DNA of 64,000 nt from Vitrella brassicaformis (taxonomy: Eukaryota; Sar; Vitrellaceae): the NCBI GenBank assembly GCA_001179505.1, contig CDMY01000328.1:31990-95989 (forward strand), given 5' to 3'. Every line of letters starts with the position of its first letter. Position 1 is the stretch's first letter. The notes under the pieces were generated by a model that searched no databases, was not told where the DNA came from, and was given only the letters and a program-made list of their open reading frames with translations. This document shows positions 55,801-64,000 of this stretch, one piece after another. Made by a program: the position numbers and the translations under genes.

Positions 55801-58350
55801 ATGGAGATGTTGAATGCAGTCAAGATGCACGCGAAAAGTGCGCTGCAGAATCCCATGAAGTACGTGCAGACCCTCTTCGTGATGGCAGGAGCTTACTGGG
55901 TGAGTCATTCAAGTACCTCGGTGCTCTTGTCTGTCCTATCTGTCCCCTTGAAGGCAGACAGGCAGACAGACAGAAAATCTCCTCAAACACTTTGCCGTGT
56001 GGCGATTGGTGTGCGTCCGTCCGGTGATGCAGGGCCTTCTGTTTCAGTGGATCATTGACACGCTCCCCATCGTAAGACGTGACAACACTGCAGCGGGGTG
56101 CACGCAGAGGAGACTGTCCGGTGTGTGTAGGCCATTGTGCAATGGATTGACCTCGCCACGCTGGTAGGTAGAGTGCGGGCACAAACAAACAGACAAACAG
56201 AGAGTCGTGCGGATGCACGTGCAGCAGCTGTGTCAGAGGGGTGTGTGTGTGTGTGTGTGTTTGTCATGTGTCTTCAGCTGCCTTCATGGGCGCTGCGCCT
56301 GGTTGCCGGCGAGTTTGCTGCGGCCGGTGAGTGGCTGAGCGCACGTCGACAGATGCCATGCGCGTGCGCGTACGGGTGTATGCACATATGGATGTGTGGA
56401 TGTTTGTGATTGCTGCAGGCGTGCACAACTGCCAGCGGCCAACCAAGACAATCATCCTCTACGAGTGAGACAGAGAGGGAGAGTCCATCGACATGTACAT
56501 CTGTCTGTCTGCCCGCCTGCCTGCCTGCCTGTCTCTGTGTGTACGTCAGGTTTGAGGTGATCTTGGCATGTTGGTGTTTTGTGTGAGGTCTGTGTGGTTT
56601 GTGTGTGGGATGGTCTGTGTGGGGTACAGTGGTGTCCCTACTGCAAGAAGGTCCGCGAAGCCCTCAGCACACTCGACCTGGACTACGTCTGCTACCCATG
56701 TACTGTACGCCCACAGGCCAACACACGCACACACATGTACACATTCATGCCTGTGTGTGTGCGGGCCATGTACGTGTGCAGGTCCGCGGACGACTTTCAA
56801 GGCCCGCAATGTGACGGAGGGGTCGAGATACTGCCCTGTGGCGCAGACGGCTGGCGGCAAGGCACAGTTCCCTCTACTGAGTGAGGAAAGGAAAGCGACA
56901 TACATACATGATGTGTGGGTGAATGGATCTCGCGTGTGTGTGTAGTTGACGACAACACGGGCACCAAGATGTATGAGAGTGCGGCGATCGTGCAGTACCT
57001 TTGGGACACCTACGGCAAAGACGCGCAGAAGCCACTCACATACAAGGTAGCTAGCTAGGTTTGCTGCATACGTACACACATACAATTGTATGTGTGTACA
57101 CATACATAAGTGTACACATACGCATCACATACACATACATACGTATGTATACGTATGCGTATATGTACGTGTACGTATACACAATGCCGTGCATCCATGG
57201 CCATGCATGTAGGTATGCCGTGCATCCATGGCCATGCATGTAGGTAGGTATGGACGCTGTGTGGCTTGTCTGTCTGTCTGTCTGTCTGACTGTCTGTCTG
57301 TATGTCAGATTGCGTCCTCGCCCTACTACGAGATGCCCTCCCTCATGATCAGCGGCATCTTCCGTGAGCACATACACATCTGCATGGACACACACACACA
57401 CAGAGAGATACCCACGGCCGTGTGTTGTTGTATGCGCTTGGATGACAGGTCCTTTGTGGTACATGGGTATGCTCAAGGCACCCTCCACGCTCCCTGAGAA
57501 GGTGCATGGGTGACAGCAGAAACACGCGCCCATATTTTTACATGCATAAGGGCGTCCAATGTGTGTGCAGCACCTCGAGCTTTGGGGCATGGAGCCGTCC
57601 CCATTCGTCAAGCGCGTCCGGGAGGTCCTCTCCAGCCTGTAACCAAACAAACACAAGCAAACACACACACTGTTCCCAACCTGTATAAACACGTGTATGT
57701 GTGTGTGTGTGTGTGTCAAGTGAGCTGCCGTACCTGATGCACACGACGCCCGTCGGCAGCAGCAAGCGCGAGATATTCAAGAAGCTGTATGGCGACAAGG
57801 TAGCGACTCAACTCAAGGGGCCATCCGTCCCGTCCGTGTGTGCAATGCATTGACTGGCGTGTTCAGTTGCCGCAACTGCGGAAGAGTGCGGGTTTGATCA
57901 AGGTGCCCTTTTTGTACGATCCCAACACGGGTATGTATGCCTCCACTTGCCCACACACGCATGAGCACCTTCGTATCTATCTCTGCATACGTACGTATTC
58001 GTGGGATGTTTGTGTACTGATTGCAATGCAATGCAGGCAAGGAGATGTTTGAGAGTCTGGAGATCGTCAAGTACCTCATGGTGAGCCAGCCCAGCAAGCA
58101 TCACACAAGACACGCGCATCCATCCATCCATCCATCTCACGATGTGTGCAGGAGACGTACAAGAGCGGCCCCGCGCCCACCGAGACCCTCTTCGACTACG
58201 TCAACTTCCTCAAAGCCGGTAGGTAGCTGCACATGTCATGTGTCGCAACAGACACACCACATGACGGGAGCCACCCGTGTAGTCCTACGGACTTGATGTC
58301 TGACATGTGTGTGTGTGTGTGTGTGTGTAGGCGACAAGAAGGCCGAGTGA
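55801..58350 (+). CDS. double glutathione-S-transferase N-domain (thioredoxin-fold) protein
   Basis: About 17 exons, some tiny, run from ATG 55801 (MEMLNAVKMHAKSALQNPMK) to GDKKAE-stop (58348-58350). A helical N-terminus built from exons of 30-50 nt (GLLFQWIIDTLPI, AIVQWIDLATL, LPSWALRLVAGEFAAA) precedes domain 1: TIILYEFE-WCPYCKKVREALS, with redox motif CPYC, then RTTFKARNVTEGSRYC, AQFPLLVDDNTGTKMYESAA and IVQYLWDTYG. Domain 2 repeats the fold: HLELWGMEPSPFVKRVREVL, LPYLMHTTPVGSSKR, LPQLRKSAGLIKVPFLYDPN, EMFESLEIVKYLMETY; it lacks the CxxC. The tandem matches the plant/algal two-GST_N proteins that are usually predicted to be plastid-located. A 7-nt micro-exon (56550-56556) is needed to join LYE to WCPYC. 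Confidence 0.8.
56550..56556 (+). other. 7-nt micro-exon (predicted)
   Basis: GTTTGAG lies between acceptor GTACGTCAG and donor GTGATC. Joined to the previous exon (TACGA) and the next (TGGTGTCCC) it gives Tyr-Glu-Phe-Glu-Trp-Cys-Pro-Tyr-Cys, the expected start of a thioredoxin-fold domain. Confidence 0.6.
57047..57308 (+). other. repeat- and palindrome-rich intron
   Basis: This long intron of the double GST-N gene has alternating purine-pyrimidine TAC/GTA palindromes (about 57115-57182), a 31-bp exact tandem duplication (57184-57214 and 57215-57245) and a (TCTG)n tract (about 57267-57302) just before the acceptor. Confidence 0.8.
57184..57245. repeat. 31-bp exact tandem duplication (intronic)
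   Basis: 57184-57214 is repeated exactly at 57215-57245. Each copy itself contains the palindromic CATCCATGGCCATGCATG-like core. Confidence 0.9.
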
Positions 58351-59002
58351 CTGCTGCAGCCGCACCAAGGACGTCAGTCAGGTCGTCGATTTTGACTCGT
58401 ATCTTTCGTACGTACACACACCTGTGTGTGTGGATCGATGCGTGTGGCACGTGGGGCTTCAAGTTCTTTTCGACACTGACACAGTCTCGAATTAAGAGTT
58501 TTTCTGCCCTCCTGTCTGTCCCTTTTTCTATGTATCTTTGTATGTGTGTATGTGTGTATGTTTGTGTGTTTGTGTGTATGTGTGGAGATCCCTTTGTGTG
58601 TGTACGGCTGATGGCTGGCTGCATCCTTTCGATCTGGCTGCCTGTCTGTCTGTCTTAGCGTGTGTGACCTTCTGTGTGCATGCGGGGTTGCTTGGGGCGG
58701 TTGTCGGAAGCATCAGTTCAGCCATCGACGGGTGCATTGATGCTTCTGTCCACTCGAGCAACTCGACAGGCACACGGAGGGACGAACACCTCAGCCACAT
58801 ACTCGTATACTATTTTCTTGTGTGGGCGACCGAGGCGACCGACGAGAGGGGGACGGACATTTTATGGATCACGGAGCTAGCACACACGTAAGTTGACGCC
58901 GAATCCATCCGCGCCCAGCAGCGACAATTGTAAACACGCGTGACCCGCTGCGATCTCAAAGTTGCGATTGCTGGTGCGGGCGGTGAGGGAGAGGGAGTGA
59001 GG
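58351..59002. other. intergenic region
   Basis: Spacer between two plus-strand genes with (TG)n/(TGTA)n tracts near 58540-58580. It probably includes the GST-N 3' UTR and the next promoter. Confidence 0.5.
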
Positions 59003-60104
59003 ATGCAGCCGCCGTATTCGGTTTCGTCCAACGCGCCCTTCCCAGCCCATGCCGCATACGGACAATCCCAGGTACGCAGCACCGTGTTGTGTTGCCCTTC
59101 CATCCATCTGGACCATCCCTTTGATGGCACGGTGGGTTTGTATGGCAGGCCTCTCGCCCGCCAATGTATCCCGCTGCCGGCCGTCCGCTGCTCACGGCAT
59201 CTCAGGGAGGCATCGCGGCCAACAAAGGTATGTCGGTGAAATGGTAGATGCCTGGATCTGGTGGTTTGGATGGATGGATGGATGTGTGTGTGTGGTGGTC
59301 AGCTGCTGAGGGCGGGCACGGATTGCCGCTGACGTTGTCGCACGGAGGTATGTACGCCAAAAACACCGCACACGACGCCAAAGTCGTTGGTTTCTGGATC
59401 TGATCTGTGTATCTTCGTTTTCTCTGATGGTTTCACCCAGCGACTCCCATCGCGACTACCGGAGCTCGCCGCTCTGGTCGGTACCTCCATCCAGCCCTTC
59501 ATCCATCCACTATATCTTTCCATCTATGTGCACTGCAGGCACCGGTCCTCACCCCTCGTCGTACATGATGCACCCGATGCGTCCGGCCGCGGGCGCCATC
59601 AACATGCCCGGCGGTTTCATGCCCACCGCTGCAGCGCAAATCATGCAGGTACCTTAGTCACGTGGGTGGGCGTGGGTGTGGGTGTGAGTGGGTATATGGG
59701 CACACAGAGAGATGGAGGGGAGGGGTGGATACGTACTTACTGAACGTGTGCGGGTGTGGCGTTGCGTTGCGTTGCGTTTGTGTGTCTGCGCAGCCAACGC
59801 CGTTGTCGTACCAGCCGCAGCACATGCGCCTTCAGGGCACCACCGGCACCACTGCCGCAGTAGCAGCCACCAACATGCAGAGGGGCGCCATGATCATGCA
59901 GGTACCCAACCCCCCACACCCCCTAAATACACCCCACCCACAGACATTCTTGTGGATTCATCCATGTGTGTGTGTGTGTGTGTGTGTGTGTCTATGTGCA
60001 GGGTCCGCACACGGGAGTGAAGTTGATCACGGCTGAGGGTGGCGGGAGTGTGGGTGTCAGTGCGGGGGGACTCATAGGGGGATACGGCCAGGTGCGGACA
60101 GACA

Positions 60105-60137
<33 letters not shown>

Positions 60138-62385
60138 CACACACACACAAGAAAGAGAGAGAGATCCGTTTGTGTGTGTCTGTGTCTGTGTAGGGTGTGG
60201 GTGGCGTTAGCGGCATCGGTGTGGCGGCGGCCAATAAGGGCGTGGGGGGGACTGCAGGCGGGACCAAACAGGTATGCATGCCTACGTCTGCATACACTGC
60301 ACTGCACGTGTGGGTGCTCTTCGTCTGATTGATGTACCTGCCTCAGTATGACGGCAAGAAAGCTGCCAAGTTTGAGGAGATGGAGGACGACATCGGACAG
60401 ATCGTTAGGTACATAACCACAACCACAACCACACACACGTGTTTACATACGTGTCCGTGTCTGTGTGGATGCTGGCTGCAGTGGTATGGAACGTTTGTCG
60501 GCCATCGAGATAGCCAAAGCCAAGGAACAGAAGGAGGCGCGGGAGGTGCGTACACATATTAACCACACCCATCATACCGCATAGCTCCACATCACATCCA
60601 CCTTTCTGCCTGTCTGTCTGCCTGCGCGCAGGAGATAAATGCGTTGGTTGAGAAGCTCAAGGGCAAAGTGGGCGACATGAAGGTCGGAATCCGACACCAC
60701 ACCCCTGCACCATACACACACCCACACACCCAACACCCAGTCGTGTGGACGCATTCACGTCTGTCTGTGAGTGTGGTGGGTGTGTCTGTGTGTCTGTGTG
60801 TGCCATCTGCAGTTGGCGGCGGCGGCGGCCCCGCCGCCCTCCGTAGCCCAGCCCAACATCAGCATCACCAAACTATCAAACACCAGCGGTATACACACAC
60901 ACACACACACACATGGATGGATGGATGGATGTGTGCTGCAGGTCCGAAGCCTCCCTTCTACTGGGTGCCGAGTACCGACTACGTCGATGTATGTGTGTAT
61001 CTACAGGCAGACACACAACACCCTCACACACACACGCACACACACACACACAAAAATACATATGCTTCTCTACAGGAGTTTGCGATTACGGGCGCCCACC
61101 ACGAGGTAGTCACCAAAGTGCGCGACTTCGAGGACCAGGTGACCCCCCCCNNNNNNNNNNNNNNNNNNNNNNNNNNNNNNNNNNNNNNNNNNNNNNNNNN
61201 NNNNNNNNNNNNNNNNNNNNNNNNNNNNNNNNNNNNNNNNNNNNNNNNNNNNNNNNNNNNNNNNNNNNNNNNNNNNNNNNNNNNNNNNNNNNNNNNNNNN
61301 NNNNNNNNNNNNNNNNNNNNNNNNNNNNNNNNNNNNNNNNNNNNNNNNNNNNNNNNNNNNNNNNNNNNNNNNNNNNNNNNNNNNNNNNNNNNNNNNNNNN
61401 NNNNNNNNNNNNNNNNNNNNNNNNNNNNNNNNNNNNNNNNNNNNNNNNNNCCCCCCACACACACACACAAAACACATATGTCTTCTGCCCATGCATGATT
61501 CATGGACGTCCTCCCTCGTGTGTGCAGGGTTGGGTGATCCCCGTGTCGGGGACGCTGCGCATCAGCAGAGGGGCCTTCTACAAGTACACACACCACGGGC
61601 ATACCATACAGATGTCCATGTGTTTGTGTATGTGCGTCAAACAGGTGGTCCTTTTCGATTCTCAAGAAGTGTGCGCACCGCCCCCAGCTGCAGTTCGGTG
61701 TCCACGGCATGAACCACGAGGTCAGTCAGCTCAGGCAAGGCAAACACCCCCCCCCCCACTCGATGTCTGTCCCCCTCCCTGTCTGTCCGTGTGTGGTTCC
61801 GTGTGTGTGTCTGCAGAAGCCCTGGCGTTTGATAACGACCTCCCGCTGCAGCCGATCGCGGGACGACGAACCCTGGCAGGCACGCAATACACACACAGAC
61901 AGACAGGACAGGAATGGACACACAGATGGATGTGTGATGTGTGGGTGGGGTGTGTGTAGGATCGTCCGGGTGGCGACCGTCTGATAGACGAGGGCAATGT
62001 GGTGCACGTCGAGGTCGACATGAGGCCACTCAACGGCAAGGAATTCGGGTGCGTCAACACAAGGCCTGAAAAGGATGCACACACCCATGCATACACTCAC
62101 ATGGAAGTCTCCCGGTCTCCCTGCGTCTCTGTGTGCCGCGATGTGTCAGTTCGCTGTCGTATGCTGTCAACGACGAGGAATGGGAGGTCGCCTTCGAGGT
62201 CACTCAGTCACTTCACTCACAGACACACACAGCCCATGGTTGGTTGTGCCCGTGACGGATATATCATGTGTGTGTGTGTGTGTCTTGGGTTGGTGTAGGA
62301 TTTGCCGTTGGACGAGACGCTGCTGATGCCAATAGTGTCGATGGGCGGCGACGGCTGCTCCGTCAAACTACTCAACAACTACTAA
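59003..62385 (+). CDS. coiled-coil protein with C-terminal SPRY/B30.2-like domain
   Basis: About 17 short exons from ATG 59003 (MQPPYSVSSNAPFPAHAAYG) to stop 62383-62385. The N-terminal 200 residues are Gly/Ala/Met/Pro-rich (NMPGGFMPTAAAQIMQ, GGSVGVSAGGLIGGYGQ). A short coiled coil follows (KFEEMEDDIGQIVR, RLSAIEIAKAKEQKEARE, INALVEKLKGKVGDMK). A beta-rich C-terminal domain reads FAITGAHHEVVTKVRDFEDQ, then after the gap WVIPVSGTLRISRGAFYK, WSFSILKKCAHRPQLQFGVH, VVHVEVDMRPLNGKEFG, SLSYAVNDEEWEVAFEDLP and LMPIVSMGGDGCSVKLLNNY. The terminal strands (V-D-M, L-S-Y-A-V-N, V-A-F-E, P-x-V-S-x-x-G) match SPRY domains, which mediate protein binding. The intron at 61880-61959 uses a GC donor. A 300-N gap (61151-61450) lies between two SPRY-region exons. 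Confidence 0.7.
61143..61456. other. assembly gap (300 N) flanked by poly-C on both sides
   Basis: C8 at 61143-61150, 300 N at 61151-61450, then C6. The gap starts directly after a splice donor (CAG|GTGACC), so it may be purely intronic or hide one exon. Confidence 0.95.
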
Positions 62386-63152
62386 ACCAATATACACAGA
62401 CACTTTACCAGACAGACAGACGGAGGGTTGTAGCACTTTCGGTAGTCAGATGCACGTGGGTGGCATGGGATGGATGGATGGATGGTAGCTAGGTTAGCCA
62501 AGCCTTCCTTTGCTCAAGCGACACAAACCGACAAACCCACAAACCCACAGAGACACCGACGAGCGGGCGGGAAAGACACTCTGGGAAGGTGAGGAGCTGG
62601 GGGTGGAGGTAGACAGACTGCTGGAGATCGGTGGCTAGAATGTTGCACACATGAATGAATGAGTGGACTCTATGCATCTGTGTGTGTGTGTGTGTGTGTG
62701 TATTGTGTGCTACTTGAATCGTTCGTTGATGGATGTATGTGTTGCCCACCACGGCTCTTCACTCACTCGCACCACACGCGCGTCTCGGAAAAGGTACACC
62801 CACAGATAAGATGCGTTTGTCTGTCTGCCTGTCTGTCTGTCTGCACACCAAACCCACCCCCGCCTACCCACAACAGCCAGCCCATCGGTCTGATCTATCT
62901 GTACACATGGCCGGCCATTGAACTTAATGAATGTTGCATTGCAACGAGAGCGCTAGACAAGGGCGGGGCGGCCCCCTCCCCTGATTGGTGTCTTGCCGTC
63001 GATGCATCCGATGCCAGCACCTGTCTGTCTTATATGCTGACATATGCTGACCACTTGACATGGCTATGGCTGGCTATCACCATCGGCAAGACACCAAAGA
63101 GCACGCCAGCCAGACACACAATGCATCCATCACACTGCAGCCAGTCATTCGT
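62386..63152. other. convergent intergenic spacer
   Basis: Low-complexity DNA with GGAT (about 62467-62485), TG (about 62679-62702) and TCTG (about 62818-62843) repeats. No gene supported. Confidence 0.6.
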
Positions 63153-64000
63153 TCACGGCTTCTCGTATGCGGCCATGTAGTTGACCCGTGCGAAGGGCTC
63201 CTGCACAAACTGACGCACAACCGGGATGTAACTCACACCCTGACAGACAGACAGACAGACAGACACACAAATACCAAAACACATGAATGACGATGGACGG
63301 ACAAGCGCACCCACCCATTTATTCACCTACCTGGATTTCGATTTTCCTCATTCCGCTGAGTTTGGCGAGGTTGTCCAGGTGCTTGGGGGTCACGAACTTG
63401 GACCAATCGTGGGTGCCCTGACAGACAGACAGACAGACAGACAGAGAGGTAAACAGATAGACAGCGGTGGTCGTGCCGATGGGTGGGTGTCCTCTGTGTG
63501 TGTGTGCGTGTGTGTGTGTGTCCAGCTAGCTACCTTTGGCACGATGCCTGTGACGTATTCTGCGCCCACAATGGCCAGGAGGTAGCTCTCGGGCGTCCGG
63601 TTGAGGGTCGTCACGACCAACACACCACCTGCACCCCCACCCACCCACACACACACACACACACACGCAGACACTCGTCGTGAAGCTTGATGTGACGGGT
63701 GTCCATCCGTGTGTATGTGTGTGTGTGTGTGTCGGACCGTTGCCCTTGACGCATCGCGTGCAGCCGTAGAAGAAGCCCTCAATGTCGTCAACGTGCTCGA
63801 TGATCTCACTCGCCACAACCACATCAAACGGGGCAACCGAATCGCCGACCTGACACACACACACACACACAGACGTATACACACACAGCTGCGGCAGCAT
63901 GTGTGTCTGTCTGTCGCCTAACTTAACTTACCTCTTCGCCTTTTTCGACTTTCTGTTGGTGGTCCTTGACGCTGTCGGCGACGTCGCCGATCTCACCGTG
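63153..64000 (-). CDS. COQ3: ubiquinone biosynthesis O-methyltransferase, 3' part
   Basis: Five exons are visible and the 5' end lies beyond the window. The order on the minus strand is a charged exon (ADSVKDHQQKVEKGEE), VGDSVAPFDVVVASEIIEHV (Rossmann methyltransferase strand 4 with the E-x-I-E-H-V motif), then GVLVVTTLNRTPESYLLAIV and GAEYVTGIVPK, GTHDWSKFVTPKHLDNLAKL (63331-63417) and GVSYIPVVRQFVQEPFARVN ending AAYEKP at stop 63153-63155. T-x-N-R-T-x-x-S-Y, A-E-Y and P-x-G-T-H-x-W-x-K-F are diagnostic of COQ3/UbiG, which methylates two hydroxyl groups during ubiquinone synthesis on the mitochondrial inner membrane. Targeting cannot be judged because the N-terminus is missing. Confidence 0.9.
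63241..63264. repeat. (GACA)n microsatellite forming a 3' splice-site tract
   Basis: On the sense strand this is (TGTC)n leading straight into the CAG acceptor of the last COQ3 exon. A twin array at about 63421-63444 serves the previous exon. The same repeat occurs at about 361-386, 16590-16612, 18231-18259, 20830-20850 and 57267-57302. Confidence 0.85.

Overview
The window is 64 kb of GC-rich, densely intron-split nuclear eukaryotic DNA with genes on both strands. Gene content and intron style suggest a free-living alveolate close to the Apicomplexa; a chromerid such as Vitrella is my best guess. This is an inference, not a database match. Supporting points are a secreted thrombospondin-type-1 (TSR) protein, a plant-like Pelle/RLK kinase, a peroxin, an animal/fungal-type purine biosynthesis enzyme and a COQ3 methyltransferase. 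Introns are short (about 45-130 bp), GT-AG, and loaded with (CA)n, (TG)n and (TCTG)n tracts. There are three 300-N assembly gaps, each next to a poly-G or poly-C run, and the window itself opens with a C20 run. Gene models were built by hand by joining open frames at splice sites, so exon edges are predictions.

Layout. 0-10 kb: a poorly resolved partial minus gene (56-1437), a coiled-coil/degenerate-RING protein (3031-4786, -), a helical-repeat protein with a basic tail (4890-7783, -), a small unknown plus gene (to 8880) and a small basic, probably mitochondrial protein (9316-10228, -). 10-25 kb: a SET-domain protein (+), a BTB-like protein (-), a CBM20 starch-binding coiled-coil protein (+, with a frame-breaking duplication) and a large secreted TSR protein (18812-25300, -). 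25-35 kb: an unrecognised disordered protein (-), bifunctional PurH/ATIC (-), a four-TM membrane protein (+, frameshifted), a PAS/LOV-like protein (-) and a degraded non-LTR retroelement fragment (+). 35-49 kb: a Pelle-type kinase fused to an FHA domain (+), a cyclic-nucleotide-gated-type K+ channel (-) and an RBR-like RING protein (+). 49-64 kb: a 2.7-kb gene-poor stretch, a FAH/hydratase-family enzyme (-), PEX2 (+), a DUF218/YdcF protein (-), a double GST-N/thioredoxin-fold protein (+), a coiled-coil/SPRY-like protein (+) and the 3' part of COQ3 (-).

The genes do not form an operon-like system. They cover housekeeping metabolism (purines, ubiquinone, peroxisome import), signalling (kinase-FHA, ion channel, PAS, SET) and surface or secreted functions. 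The most unusual signal is structural. Many introns have CA-rich 5' halves and TG-rich 3' halves in sense orientation, so the transcript could fold and bring the two splice sites together. Two short direct tandem duplications (38 bp and 17 bp) and one G6 homopolymer each break an otherwise continuous reading frame.
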